NCBI RefSeq assembly: GCF_002113125.1
Contig: NZ_NEJP01000028.1
Coordinates: 1-51,977, forward strand
DNA length: 51,977 bases
Source of the DNA: Pseudomonas sp. B20(2017)
GTDB taxonomy: Bacteria; Pseudomonadota; Gammaproteobacteria; Pseudomonadales; Pseudomonadaceae
Direction of reading: 5' to 3'
The number at the start of each line of letters is the position of its first letter. Position 1 is the first letter of the stretch. The position numbers and the translations under genes are program-made. The notes under the pieces are model-generated. The model had not been told where the DNA came from. It saw only the letters and a program-made list of their open reading frames with translations, and searched no databases. Below are positions 42,151-50,668 of this stretch, piece after piece.

Positions 42151-43182
42151 ATGAAGATGTTGAAATCCACTCTGGCGATCGTGACTGCTGCTGCAGTACT
42201 GGGTGTCAGCGGGTTCGCTCAGGCGGGTGCAACCCTGGATGCAGTGAAGAAGAAAGGATTCGTGCAGTGCGGCGTCAGCGATGGCTTGCCAGGCTTCTCG
42301 GTTCCGGATTCCACCGGCAAGATCGTGGGTATCGATGCTGACGTCTGCCGCGCTGTGGCGGCTGCCGTGTTCGGCGACGCGACCAAGGTCAAGTTCAGTC
42401 AGTTGAACGCCAAGGAGCGTTTCACCGCTCTGCAGTCGGGCGAGATCGACATCCTGTCGCGCAACACCACCATGACCAGCTCCCGTGACGCGGGCATGGG
42501 CCTGAAATTCCCGGGCTTCATTACCTACTACGACGGTATCGGCTTCCTGGTAAACAACAAGCTGGGCGTGAAAAGTGCCAAAGAGCTGGACGGTGCAACC
42601 ATCTGCATCCAGGCCGGTACCACCACCGAGCTGAACGTTTCCGACTACTTCCGTGGCAACGGTCTGAAATACACCCCGATCACTTTCGATACTTCCGATG
42701 AAAGCGCCAAGTCGCTGGAATCCGGTCGTTGCGACGTGCTGACCTCCGACAAGTCCCAGCTGTTCGCCCAGCGCAGCAAGCTGGCTTCGCCGAAGGATTA
42801 TGTCGTTCTGCCGGAAACCATTTCCAAGGAACCACTGGGCCCGGTCGTGCGTAACGGCGACGACGAGTGGCTGGCCATCGTGCGTTGGGTTGGCTACGCG
42901 CTGCTGAACACCGAAGAAGCGGGCATCTCTTCGAAGAACGTCGAAGCTGAAGCCAAAGCGACCAAGAACCCGGATGTCGCTCGTATGCTCGGTGCAGACG
43001 GCGAATACGGCAAAGACCTGAAACTGCCGAAGGACTGGGTCGTACAGATCGTCAAGCAAGTCGGCAACTACGGCGAAATCTTCGAGAAAAACCTCGGCAA
43101 GAGCACTCCGCTGGAAATCGACCGTGGCCTGAACGCGCTGTGGAACAACGGCGGCATTCAATACGCACCACCAGTGCGCTGA
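42151..43182 (+). CDS. aapJ: AapJ, periplasmic general L-amino-acid-binding protein
   Basis: A 343-residue binding protein of the AapJ/BztA type, longer than ordinary polar amino-acid binders. The signal peptide ends GFAQA-GATLDAV. Family motifs are GFVQCGVSDGLPGFSVPDS, ERFTALQSGEIDILSRNTT, GRCDVLTSDKSQL, and the C-terminal NNGGIQYAPPVR. TGGAGG precedes the ATG. It is the first gene of aapJQMP; a 12-bp hairpin after it probably keeps the binding protein more abundant than the membrane parts. Confidence 0.96.
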   Translation: MKMLKSTLAIVTAAAVLGVSGFAQAGATLDAVKKKGFVQCGVSDGLPGFSVPDSTGKIVGIDADVCRAVAAAVFGDATKVKFSQLNAKERFTALQSGEIDILSRNTTMTSSRDAGMGLKFPGFITYYDGIGFLVNNKLGVKSAKELDGATICIQAGTTTELNVSDYFRGNGLKYTPITFDTSDESAKSLESGRCDVLTSDKSQLFAQRSKLASPKDYVVLPETISKEPLGPVVRNGDDEWLAIVRWVGYALLNTEEAGISSKNVEAEAKATKNPDVARMLGADGEYGKDLKLPKDWVVQIVKQVGNYGEIFEKNLGKSTPLEIDRGLNALWNNGGIQYAPPVR

Positions 43183-43189
43183 TGGTTCT

Positions 43190-43218
43190 GTCACCCGGCA
43201 GGCCAACTGCCGGGTGAC
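43190..43218 (+). terminator. Hairpin between aapJ and aapQ
   Basis: GTCACCCGGCAG (43190-43201), loop GCCAA and CTGCCGGGTGAC (43207-43218) form a perfect 12-bp stem eight bases after the aapJ stop. The weak T content after it suggests partial termination or 3'-end protection of aapJ mRNA. Confidence 0.85.
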
Positions 43219-43247
43219 GTTCTGTTCCATTATTTCCGGGGCACTTC

Positions 43248-44429
43248 ATGCAAAATTCAATCGGCGCACCAAAGCAGAGGCTCAGCCTCAGCGATCCACG
43301 AGTGCGTGCGTGGGTATTTCAGATCATCACCATCGTGGCGGTGGTCTCCCTGGGTTGGTATCTGTTCGATAACACCCAGACCAACCTGCAACACCGGGGT
43401 ATCACTTCGGGGTTCGACTTTCTGGAGCGCAGTGCCGGGTTCGGCATCGCTCAACACCTGATCTCCTACACCGAAGCGGACAGTTATGCCCGGGTGTTTG
43501 TCATCGGCCTGCTCAACACGCTGCTGGTGACCTTCATCGGTGTGATCCTGGCCACAATCCTCGGCTTCATCATCGGCGTCGCGCGCCTGTCGAAGAACTG
43601 GATCATTTCCAAACTGGCAACCGTGTACGTGGAGGTTTTCCGTAACATCCCGCCACTGCTGCAGATCCTGTTCTGGTACTTCGCGGTGTTCCTGACCATG
43701 CCGGGGCCGCGCAACAGCCACAACTTCGGCGATACCTTCTTCGTCAGCAGCCGCGGCCTGAACATGCCAGCTGCGCAAATGGCCGACGGCTTCTGGGCGT
43801 TCGTGGTCAGCATCGTGGTGGCCATCGTCGCCATCGTGCTGATGAGCCGCTGGGCCAACAAACGCTTTGAAGCCACTGGCGAGCCGTTCCACAAGTTCTG
43901 GGCCGGCCTGGCCTTGTTCCTGGTCATCCCGGCGGTGTGCGCGCTGATCTTCGGTGCGCCCGTGCACTGGGAAATGCCGAAGCTGCAAGGCTTCAACTTC
44001 GTCGGTGGCTGGGTGCTGATTCCGGAACTGCTGGCCTTGACCCTGGCGCTGACGGTGTACACCGCAGCGTTCATCGCCGAGATCGTGCGTTCGGGCATCA
44101 AGTCGGTCAGCCACGGCCAGACCGAGGCGGCGCATTCGCTCGGCCTGCGCAACGGCCCGACCCTGCGCAAGGTGATCATTCCGCAAGCGCTGCGGGTCAT
44201 CATCCCGCCGCTGACCAGCCAATACCTGAACCTGGCGAAGAACTCCTCGCTGGCGGCCGGTATCGGTTATCCGGAAATGGTTTCGCTGTTCGCCGGCACC
44301 GTGCTGAACCAGACCGGTCAGGCGATCGAAGTCATTGCCATCACCATGAGCGTGTACCTGGCGATCAGTATCAGCATTTCCCTGCTGATGAACTGGTACA
44401 ACAAGCGCATCGCGCTGATCGAGCGGTAA
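43248..44429 (+). CDS. aapQ: AapQ, amino-acid ABC transporter permease
   Basis: A 393-residue inner-membrane permease. Membrane segments start near residue 22 (VFQIITIVAVVSLGWYL). The permease domain includes ATVYVEVFRNIPPLLQILFW, and the EAA loop TEAAHSLGLRNGPTLRKVII that docks the ATPase. The long loop between early segments is typical of AapQ/BztB. It pairs with AapM to form the channel for AapJ-bound amino acids. Confidence 0.95.
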   Translation: MQNSIGAPKQRLSLSDPRVRAWVFQIITIVAVVSLGWYLFDNTQTNLQHRGITSGFDFLERSAGFGIAQHLISYTEADSYARVFVIGLLNTLLVTFIGVILATILGFIIGVARLSKNWIISKLATVYVEVFRNIPPLLQILFWYFAVFLTMPGPRNSHNFGDTFFVSSRGLNMPAAQMADGFWAFVVSIVVAIVAIVLMSRWANKRFEATGEPFHKFWAGLALFLVIPAVCALIFGAPVHWEMPKLQGFNFVGGWVLIPELLALTLALTVYTAAFIAEIVRSGIKSVSHGQTEAAHSLGLRNGPTLRKVIIPQALRVIIPPLTSQYLNLAKNSSLAAGIGYPEMVSLFAGTVLNQTGQAIEVIAITMSVYLAISISISLLMNWYNKRIALIER

Positions 44430-44439
44430 GGAATAGCGC

Positions 44440-45537
44440 ATGAGTACTCATACTTTCAAACCCGACATGCCACCGCCGGCCAAGGTCTTCGGCCCGATGG
44501 CGTGGATTCGCGCGAACATGTTCTCCAGCTGGCTCAACACCCTGCTGACCCTGTTCGCGTTCTACCTGATCTACCTGGTGGTACCGCCGATCCTCAGTTG
44601 GGCGATCCTCGATGCCAACTGGGTCGGCACCACCCGCGCCGACTGCACCAAAGATGGCGCCTGCTGGGTCTTCATTCAGCAGCGTTTCGGTCAGTTCATG
44701 TACGGCTACTACCCGCCGGAACTGCGCTGGCGCGTGGATCTGACCGTGTGGCTGGCAGTCATCGGCGTGGCGCCACTGTTCATCAAACGCGTGGCGCACA
44801 AGGCGGTGTACGGCCTGAGCTTCTTGGTGGTCTACCCGATCGTTGCCTGGTGCCTGCTGCATGGCGGCGTCTTCGGCCTCGACACCGTGGCGACCAGTCA
44901 GTGGGGCGGTCTGATGCTGACCCTGGTGATCGCCACTGTCGGCATCGCCGGTGCGTTGCCGCTGGGGATTGTCCTGGCGCTGGGTCGACGCTCGAACATG
45001 CCGGCGATCCGTGTGGTCTGCGTGACCTTCATCGAGTTCTGGCGCGGCGTGCCATTGATCACGGTGCTGTTCATGTCCTCGGTGATGCTGCCGCTGTTCC
45101 TGCCTGAAGGCATGAACTTCGACAAGCTGCTGCGGGCGCTGATCGGCGTGATCCTGTTCCAGTCGGCGTACGTCGCCGAAGTGGTGCGCGGCGGTCTGCA
45201 AGCGATCCCCAAAGGCCAGTACGAAGCCGCGGCCGCGATGGGCCTCGGTTACTGGCGCGCCATGGGCCTGGTGATTCTGCCGCAAGCCCTGAAGCTGGTG
45301 ATTCCCGGCATCGTCAACACCTTCATCGCGCTGTTCAAGGACACCAGCCTTGTGATCATCATCGGCCTCTTTGACCTGCTCAACAGCGTCAAACAAGCCG
45401 CTGCCGATCCGAAATGGCTGGGCATGGCCACCGAAGGCTACGTGTTCGCCGCCCTGGTGTTCTGGATTTTCTGTTTTGGCATGTCGCGCTATTCCATGCA
45501 CCTGGAACGCAAGCTCGACACTGGCCACAAGCGTTAG
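44440..45537 (+). CDS. aapM: AapM, amino-acid ABC transporter permease
   Basis: A 365-residue permease with an N-terminal membrane segment (about 25-50), a hydrophilic loop with two cysteines (TRADCTKDGACW), further segments, and a C-terminal permease core with FIEFWRGVPLITVLF and the EAA loop YEAAAAMGLGYWRAMGLVIL. It starts ten bases after aapQ and forms the heteromeric channel with it. Confidence 0.95.
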   Translation: MSTHTFKPDMPPPAKVFGPMAWIRANMFSSWLNTLLTLFAFYLIYLVVPPILSWAILDANWVGTTRADCTKDGACWVFIQQRFGQFMYGYYPPELRWRVDLTVWLAVIGVAPLFIKRVAHKAVYGLSFLVVYPIVAWCLLHGGVFGLDTVATSQWGGLMLTLVIATVGIAGALPLGIVLALGRRSNMPAIRVVCVTFIEFWRGVPLITVLFMSSVMLPLFLPEGMNFDKLLRALIGVILFQSAYVAEVVRGGLQAIPKGQYEAAAAMGLGYWRAMGLVILPQALKLVIPGIVNTFIALFKDTSLVIIIGLFDLLNSVKQAAADPKWLGMATEGYVFAALVFWIFCFGMSRYSMHLERKLDTGHKR

Positions 45538-45548
45538 GAGTTTTTTCG

Positions 45549-46313
45549 ATGAGCGAAGCAATCAAAAAGCCAGTGGGCCCTGAAGGCATCATTCAGATGC
45601 AGGGCGTGAACAAGTGGTACGGCCAGTTCCACGTGCTGAAAGACATCAACCTCAACGTGCGTCAGGGCGAGCGTATCGTGCTGTGCGGCCCGTCGGGTTC
45701 CGGCAAATCCACCACCATCCGCTGCCTCAATCGTCTGGAAGAACACCAGCAGGGCCGCATCGTGGTCGATGGCGTAGAGCTGACCAACGACCTCAAGCAG
45801 ATCGAAGCGATCCGCCGTGAAGTCGGCATGGTGTTCCAGCACTTCAACCTGTTCCCGCACCTGACCATCCTGCAGAACTGCACCCTGGCGCCGATGTGGG
45901 TGCGCAAAATGCCCAAGCGCAAGGCCGAGGAAATCGCCATGCATTACCTGGAACGCGTACGCATTCCGGAGCAGGCGCACAAATACCCGGGGCAACTGTC
46001 CGGCGGTCAGCAGCAGCGTGTGGCGATCGCCCGTGCGCTGTGCATGAAACCGAAAATCATGCTGTTCGACGAACCGACTTCGGCACTCGACCCGGAGATG
46101 GTGAAAGAGGTACTCGACACCATGATCGGCCTGGCCGAAGACGGCATGACCATGCTCTGCGTGACCCACGAAATGGGCTTCGCTCGCACCGTGGCCAACC
46201 GCGTGATCTTCATGGACAAGGGCGAAATCGTTGAGCAGGCTGCACCGAACGACTTCTTCGACAATCCACAGAATGATCGTACGAAGCTGTTCCTGAGTCA
46301 GATCCTGCATTGA
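45549..46313 (+). CDS. aapP: AapP, amino-acid ABC transporter ATPase
   Basis: A 254-residue ATP-binding subunit: Walker A CGPSGSGKSTTIR, Q-loop VFQHFNLFPHL, signature LSGGQQQRVAIARAL, Walker B IMLFDEPTSALDPE and switch His in CVTHEMGFA. ATG 45549 is preferred because TAGGAG sits nine bases upstream; the open frame extends back into aapM without a start signal. A terminator follows. Confidence 0.96.
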   Translation: MSEAIKKPVGPEGIIQMQGVNKWYGQFHVLKDINLNVRQGERIVLCGPSGSGKSTTIRCLNRLEEHQQGRIVVDGVELTNDLKQIEAIRREVGMVFQHFNLFPHLTILQNCTLAPMWVRKMPKRKAEEIAMHYLERVRIPEQAHKYPGQLSGGQQQRVAIARALCMKPKIMLFDEPTSALDPEMVKEVLDTMIGLAEDGMTMLCVTHEMGFARTVANRVIFMDKGEIVEQAAPNDFFDNPQNDRTKLFLSQILH

Positions 46314-46330
46314 GATCTGATGAATAAAAC

Positions 46331-46360
46331 AAACCCGGCCTTGTGCCGGGTTTGTTTTTT
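46331..46360 (+). terminator. Rho-independent terminator of aapJQMP
   Basis: AAACCCGGC-cttgt-GCCGGGTTT followed by GTTTTTT, 18 bases past the aapP stop. Confidence 0.92.
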
Positions 46361-46365
46361 GTGGG

Positions 46366-46851
46366 TCAGGAGGCGGTAAGAGCTTCTTGTTCTTTGTGCT
46401 CGGTGAACTTGAAAGCCCCCCTCAAATCAGCCCCTTCGGCCAGGTTTCTCGCATCGGCAAGCAAGTGTGGATAGCGATCCAGCAGACGCATGAGTAGCAT
46501 CAATGCTTTCGGCGGAAGTACCTCGCCGCGTTCGTATCGTGAAAATGCGTTGTGCCCGCCCCCTGAAAGCAATTGCACCGTTTCCTTTTGCGTCAAATGC
46601 AGTTTGCGGCGGATCCTTTTCATTTCGTTGCCTACCATTTTTCTACAGGCGAGAACGAGTTCATCGCATGCATCCGAATAGCGCTGCCCGCACTCGTCAT
46701 CCAATTCGACCTCGCCGCACTTCTGGCACTCCCAGCCCGACAAGTCGTCGATGCGACGCTCCATTCCCCTGGCGCTCAAGGTTTCGCCTCGACCTTTGAA
46801 ATGCACCATGCCTTCCGGGGCGCCGCAACTGAAACACTGCTGCGTGTTCAT
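46366..46851 (-). CDS. mqsA: MqsA-like antitoxin
   Basis: A 161-residue antitoxin with the MqsA layout: an N-terminal zinc-binding domain with C6-x2-C9 and C42-x2-C45, and a C-terminal XRE-type helix-turn-helix with SGGGHNAFSRYERGEVLPP, closely like the DNA-reading segment of E. coli MqsA. It has about 30 residues beyond the E. coli length. ATG 46851 is supported by AAGGAGAA and overlaps the mqsR stop (ATGA). It should neutralise MqsR and repress the operon by binding the palindrome at 47183-47205. Confidence 0.9.
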   Translation of the reverse strand: MNTQQCFSCGAPEGMVHFKGRGETLSARGMERRIDDLSGWECQKCGEVELDDECGQRYSDACDELVLACRKMVGNEMKRIRRKLHLTQKETVQLLSGGGHNAFSRYERGEVLPPKALMLLMRLLDRYPHLLADARNLAEGADLRGAFKFTEHKEQEALTAS

Positions 46852-47159
46852 GAATTGTTCTCCTTGAAGGAGATCACGGGTGGACGCCTGGCGTAGTGAT
46901 AGGACACCTTGATGTAAATCTCCAAACCATGTGATTGGATGTGATAGGCGTCTTGCCAAATACGATGATCGTCATAAGTCGTCATCGATTTGTACAACAT
47001 GCCGCGCTGCAGTTTGTGAACGATTTCCTGCATTTCTGCGAGACTCAGTTCGAGTGCAGTCCCCGTCTTTCTCGCCGTGTGCGTGAATGCTTTCCAACCG
47101 AGTCGCCTGACATCCGCCTTGATCACCACCAAGTCGTAATGGGGTGTGTTCTTTTCCAT
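46848..47159 (-). CDS. mqsR: MqsR-like mRNA interferase toxin
   Basis: A 103-residue RelE-fold toxin. MEKNTPHYDLVVIKA begins the protein; LYKSMTTYDDHRIWQDAYHI holds Lys57 and Gln69, matching active-site Lys56 and Gln68 of E. coli MqsR; EIYIKVSYH and VISFKENN follow. E. coli MqsR cuts mRNA at GCU/GCA. Toxin before antitoxin is the usual mqsRA order. The pair lies between the aapP terminator and a GntR-MFS pair. Confidence 0.9.
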   Translation of the reverse strand: MEKNTPHYDLVVIKADVRRLGWKAFTHTARKTGTALELSLAEMQEIVHKLQRGMLYKSMTTYDDHRIWQDAYHIQSHGLEIYIKVSYHYARRPPVISFKENNS

Positions 47160-47182
47160 AAGAAACCAGAACCCTGTCCCTG

Positions 47183-47205
47183 AAATTACCCTTAAAGGGT
47201 AATTT
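47183..47205 (-). promoter_or_regulatory. mqsRA operator: 23-bp perfect palindrome
   Basis: Arms AAATTACCCTT (47183-47193) and AAGGGTAATTT (47195-47205) flank a central A, 24 bp upstream of the mqsR ATG. E. coli MqsA binds palindromes of the form AACCT-N-AGGTT; this longer ACCC/GGGT version fits the same idea. Confidence 0.75.
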
Positions 47206-47292
47206 TGACTAATTGAAAATCCCGCTCCATTTGCCTCTCCCTGACCCTAGGTGGTTGCCGTCCTACACGGAGCTGACTAACATGTCAGAAAA

Positions 47293-47313
47293 TTCATCCC
47301 ATGATTGGATGAA
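47293..47313 (+). promoter_or_regulatory. Inverted repeat before the GntR gene (possible operator)
   Basis: TTCATCC (47293-47299) and GGATGAA (47307-47313) lie 12-33 bp before the GntR start. CTGAC/GTCAG (47273-47288) is a second symmetric element. GntR-family proteins often repress themselves through such sites. Confidence 0.45.
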
Positions 47314-47325
47314 AGGGCGAATCCT

Positions 47326-47985
47326 ATGTCAGACATTTCTCCACTTATTAAGCGATCCCTGGTCGATCAGGCCCTGGATCAGTTGCGCCAGCGCATCACC
47401 GACGGCACGTGGCAGGTCGGTCAGCGTTTGCCGACCGAGCCCGAGCTGTGCGCCGAACTGGGCATCAGCCGCAACACCGTGCGCGAGGCGATGCGGGTGC
47501 TGGCGTTTTCCGGGTTGATCGAAATTCGTCAGGGTGACGGCAGTTACCTGCGCGCGGTGGTCGATCCGATGGACACGCTCAAGGCGCTGTCCAAATGCTC
47601 ATTGGATCAGGCCCGGGAAACCCGGCACATCCTTGAAGTCGAGGCCATTGGCCTGGCGGCCTTGCGCCGGACCGTCGAAGACCTCGTCGCATTGCGCGAG
47701 GCGCTGGGTGTCGCCGGCAGCCACTATCACGGCGATCTCGACAGCTACATCCGCTGCGATCTGGTGTTTCACCGCCGTCTGGTGGATGCCGCACACAACC
47801 CGACCCTCAGCGAGCTGTATCGCTATTTTTCCAGCATCGTCGGGGCGCAATTGCGCCAGACCCTGAACATCGTCCCCCGTCGACAGGAAGTCTTCGATTT
47901 GCACGTCGCCCTGCTCGAGGCCGTCGAGCAGCGGGACCCGGAGCGGGCCAAAGCCCTGTCGAGGCAGTTGATCAATGAACCTTGA
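47326..47985 (+). CDS. GntR-family (FadR subfamily) transcriptional regulator
   Basis: A 219-residue regulator. The winged HTH covers about 8-75 (GQRLPTEPELCAELGISRNT and VREAMRVLAFSGLIEIRQGD), and the helical FCD ligand domain about 90-215, with metal-binding-type residues in RCDLVFHRRLVDAAHNP. ATG 47326 is preferred over an upstream TTG because AAAGGG lies at ribosome-site distance. Its stop overlaps the MFS gene start, so the two are coupled and the transporter is a likely target. Confidence 0.92.
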   Translation: MSDISPLIKRSLVDQALDQLRQRITDGTWQVGQRLPTEPELCAELGISRNTVREAMRVLAFSGLIEIRQGDGSYLRAVVDPMDTLKALSKCSLDQARETRHILEVEAIGLAALRRTVEDLVALREALGVAGSHYHGDLDSYIRCDLVFHRRLVDAAHNPTLSELYRYFSSIVGAQLRQTLNIVPRRQEVFDLHVALLEAVEQRDPERAKALSRQLINEP

Positions 47986-49279
47986 AACCGAGAAAACCAT
48001 GTCCCGCCCAGAAGCTTCCCCAGCACCCGTTCGCAAGGCCGAGCTCGAAGAGTTGTTGATCGACGCCGAAGCCGATGACGAGCAGGTGCAGCAAAGCCAT
48101 CCGCTGGTACGGCGTCCGTGGCTGTTGCTGCTGGGGTTGATCCTCGTGGCGTTGAATCTGCGTCCGGCGCTGTCGAGCATGGCGCCGCTGCTCAGTGACG
48201 TGTCGAAGAGCCTTGGCTTGTCTGCTGCTCAGGCGGGATTGCTGACGACGTTGCCGGTGCTTTGCCTCGGTCTGTTTGCTCCACTGGCACCAGTGCTCGC
48301 GCGACGTTTCGGTGCCGAGCGGGTGGTCTTGGGGATTCTTCTGACACTGGCCGGCGGCATCATCCTGCGCAGCAACTTCGGTGAAGTCGGACTGTTCGCC
48401 GGCAGCGTGCTGGGCGGCGCGAGCATCGGCATCATCGGCGTGTTGCTGCCGGGCATCGTCAAGCGCGACTTCGCCAAACATGCCGGCACCATGACCGGCG
48501 TCTACACCATGGCCCTGTGCCTGGGCGCGGCAATGGCGGCAGGTTCCAGCGTGCCGCTGAGTGAACACTTCGATCACAGCTGGGCCATGGGCCTGGGCTT
48601 CTGGGTGATTCCGGCGCTGGTGGCGGCGGTGTTCTGGCTGCCGCAAATCGGCCAGAAGCACGGCGCGCACAACGTCGCGTACCGAGTGCGCGGTCTGCTG
48701 CGTGATCCGCTGGCCTGGCAGGTGACCTTGTACATGGGGCTGCAGTCGTCGCTGGCCTACATCGTGTTCGGCTGGTTGCCGTCGATCCTCATCGGTCGCG
48801 GGCTGACGCCCACACAGGCCGGCCTGGTGCTGTCCGGTTCGGTGATCATCCAGCTTGCCAGCTCCCTGGCGGCGCCGTGGCTGGCCACGCGCGGCAAGGA
48901 TCAGCGGCTGGCAATCGTGGTGGTGATGGCGCTGACCCTCGGCGGCCTTTTCGGTTGCCTCTACGCGCCGATCGAAGGGTTGTGGGGCTGGGCGATCCTG
49001 CTGGGCCTGGGGCAGGGCGGTACGTTCAGCCTGGCGCTGACCCTGATCGTGCTGCGCTCGCGGGACTCCCATGTCGCGGCAAACCTGTCGAGCATGTCCC
49101 AGGGCTTCGGCTACACCCTCGCGTCCATGGGGCCGTTCGCGGTCGGCGTGGTGCACGACTGGACCGGCGGCTGGAACGCCGTCGGCTGGATCTTCGGCAT
49201 CGTCGGTGCGGGAGCGATCCTTGCCGGCCTCGGTGCCGGACGTGCGCTGTACGTGCAGGTGGTCAGCGAAAAGGTCTGA
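47975..49279 (+). CDS. CynX/NimT-type MFS transporter
   Basis: A 434-residue transporter with twelve predicted membrane segments beginning near residue 49 (RPWLLLLGLILVALNLRPAL), the typical opening of the CynX/NimT group. The N-terminal tail of about 45 residues is acidic (ELEELLIDAEADDEQVQ). Family members include cyanate and 2-nitroimidazole transporters; the substrate here is unknown. ATG 47975 overlaps the GntR gene by 11 bp; ATG 47999 is an alternative. Confidence 0.9.
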   Translation: MNLETEKTMSRPEASPAPVRKAELEELLIDAEADDEQVQQSHPLVRRPWLLLLGLILVALNLRPALSSMAPLLSDVSKSLGLSAAQAGLLTTLPVLCLGLFAPLAPVLARRFGAERVVLGILLTLAGGIILRSNFGEVGLFAGSVLGGASIGIIGVLLPGIVKRDFAKHAGTMTGVYTMALCLGAAMAAGSSVPLSEHFDHSWAMGLGFWVIPALVAAVFWLPQIGQKHGAHNVAYRVRGLLRDPLAWQVTLYMGLQSSLAYIVFGWLPSILIGRGLTPTQAGLVLSGSVIIQLASSLAAPWLATRGKDQRLAIVVVMALTLGGLFGCLYAPIEGLWGWAILLGLGQGGTFSLALTLIVLRSRDSHVAANLSSMSQGFGYTLASMGPFAVGVVHDWTGGWNAVGWIFGIVGAGAILAGLGAGRALYVQVVSEKV

Positions 49280-49320
49280 TGTGCACCCACTGTCGGTATT
49301 CGGAATGCGAATGCCGATAG
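49279..49320 (+). CDS. Possible 13-residue cysteine-rich micropeptide
   Basis: The ATG overlaps the MFS stop as TGATG and encodes MCTHCRYSECECR, with CxxC and CxC. Such overlap allows reinitiation after the MFS gene, and the high cysteine content is striking, but a frame this short can arise by chance and no ribosome site stands out. Confidence 0.25.
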   Translation: MCTHCRYSECECR

Positions 49321-49379
49321 TGTTTCGGGCGTTTGCGGATTATCGTGCTGGCAATCTGTACCTTTCCTGGAGATTGCCC

Positions 49380-49853
49380 ATGAGTGAAGAAGCCCACAGC
49401 GCCCTGATCACCCGTTTCTACCAGGCTTTCCAGCGCCTCGACGCCGAGGCCATGGCGGCTTGCTACACCGACGACGTCGTGTTCAGCGATCCTGCGTTCG
49501 GCGAGCTGCGCGGCCGCGATGCCGGCGATATGTGGCGCATGCTCACCACCCGCGCCAAGGACTTCTCCCTGACCTTCGACAACGTCCGCGCCGACGAGCG
49601 CAGCGGCGGCGCCCACTGGGTGGCGACGTACCTGTTCAGCCAGACCGGCAACATCGTGATCAACGACATCCAGGCACGCTTCGTCTTCCGCGACGGCAAG
49701 ATCTGCGAACACCATGACCACTTCGACCTGTGGCGCTGGTCACGCCAGGCACTGGGCTTCAAGGGCCTGCTGCTGGGCTGGACGCCGCTGGTGCGCAACG
49801 CCGTCCGCGCTCAGGCGCTGAAAGGGCTGAGGGCATTTCAGGCGAGTCGCTGA
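49380..49853 (+). CDS. NTF2-like (SnoaL) family protein
   Basis: A 157-residue protein with the family pattern: TRFYQAFQRLDAEAMAACYT then DDVVFSDPAFGELRGRDAG, followed by beta strands with HWVATYLFSQ and FRDGKICEHHDHFDLWRWSR. A C-terminal extension after residue 125 contains a hydrophobic helix (GFKGLLLGWTPLV). Members include isomerases and proteins of unknown role. TGGAGATTGCCC precedes the ATG. Confidence 0.88.
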   Translation: MSEEAHSALITRFYQAFQRLDAEAMAACYTDDVVFSDPAFGELRGRDAGDMWRMLTTRAKDFSLTFDNVRADERSGGAHWVATYLFSQTGNIVINDIQARFVFRDGKICEHHDHFDLWRWSRQALGFKGLLLGWTPLVRNAVRAQALKGLRAFQASR

Positions 49854-49892
49854 TAAGATCGCGGCCTGTTTTCCTTACGCCTGAATTGTCCC

Positions 49893-50195
49893 GTGACCAG
49901 CCTCAGCGAAAATCCTCCCGATGCCGACGTTCCAGTGAGCAAGTCCTGGTTCGTCTACCTCGTACGCGCCGCCAACGGTTCGCTGTACTGCGGGATCAGC
50001 GATGATCCCGTGCGCCGCTTCGCCAAGCACCAGAGCGGCAAGGGCGCACGCTTCTTTCTCTCAAGCCCTGCGATGGCGCTGGTCTACACCGAGCGTTGTC
50101 GCGACAAGGGTGATGCGTTGCGCCAGGAGCGGTTGATCAAGAAGCTGAGGAAGAGTGCGAAGGAGTGTCTGGTGGCGTCTTATCGGCCTGACTGA
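49893..50195 (+). CDS. GIY-YIG nuclease-domain protein (YhbQ-like)
   Basis: A 100-residue single-domain protein with FVYLVRAANGSLYCGISDDP (GIY-YIG variant YLV...YCG), RRFAKHQSGKGARFF and LRQERLIKKLRKSAKECLV. Family members are small DNA/RNA endonuclease-like proteins of uncertain role, related to UvrC and SLX1 catalytic domains. GTG 49893 starts the longest frame; a GTG at 49935 just before SKSWF is possible. A strong terminator follows. Confidence 0.88.
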   Translation: MTSLSENPPDADVPVSKSWFVYLVRAANGSLYCGISDDPVRRFAKHQSGKGARFFLSSPAMALVYTERCRDKGDALRQERLIKKLRKSAKECLVASYRPD

Positions 50196-50261
50196 ATAAG
50201 CCCTCGAACCTTGTAGATATCCCTTCCGTAGATTCGGCACGTTGCATAAACAACAGGCAAG

Positions 50262-50290
50262 AAAAAACCGCCCTTGTAGGCGGTTTTTTC
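50262..50290. terminator. Bidirectional Rho-independent terminator
   Basis: AAAAAACCGCC-cttgta-GGCGGTTTTTT, perfect on both strands, about 65 bases after the GIY-YIG gene. Confidence 0.93.
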
Positions 50291-50291
50291 T

Positions 50292-50598
50292 GTAAACCTC
50301 GGTTTGCGGCCGGGGTTTACCGCATCTCACTGGATACACTGGCGCAGGCCAAGAGTATTCGTCTTTACGTCACCAGGCAAGCCTTGAAACACCCATTCCA
50401 GAGAATGCGATTTTGAGCTCATTTGTTTAAATGACGGTATAGCAATCCGATTACTATTCGTCCGCTCGCATGCCAATGCAGCTTTGAGGTCTGGCTGATC
50501 GACGTAACGGTTTCATGCCCTCTGACATGGGGTTGCTCCCGTGCCGGAATGATTTTTCAGGGGGATCACAACCGGCCGCCTCATTGGGTACATTGGCG
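50292..50598. other. Duplicated motif region without a clear gene
   Basis: GTAAACC (50292-50298) pairs with GGTTTAC (50314-50320). CACTGGATACACTGGCG (50328-50344) recurs as CATTGGGTACATTGGCG (50582-50598), 254 bp on, each followed by GTATTC and then TACGT. No convincing reading frame spans the stretch between them. It could be a small-RNA gene or an old duplication. Confidence 0.35.
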
Positions 50599-50668
50599 TG
50601 TATTCCGAAGGCGTACGTGGTCCGGTAAGCACGCTGGAGGTTTGGCCCCTAACCGGAGGCCAAAATGT

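Noticed and set aside
46852..46959. Longer N-terminus for MqsA reaching into mqsR
   Set aside because: The AAGGAGAA site and ATGA overlap place the start at 46851, and homologues begin just before the CxxC motif.
50328..50598. Possible tRNA or attachment-site remnant
   Set aside because: No T-loop GTTCGAATC-type sequence or acceptor stem was found, and no integrase gene is near.
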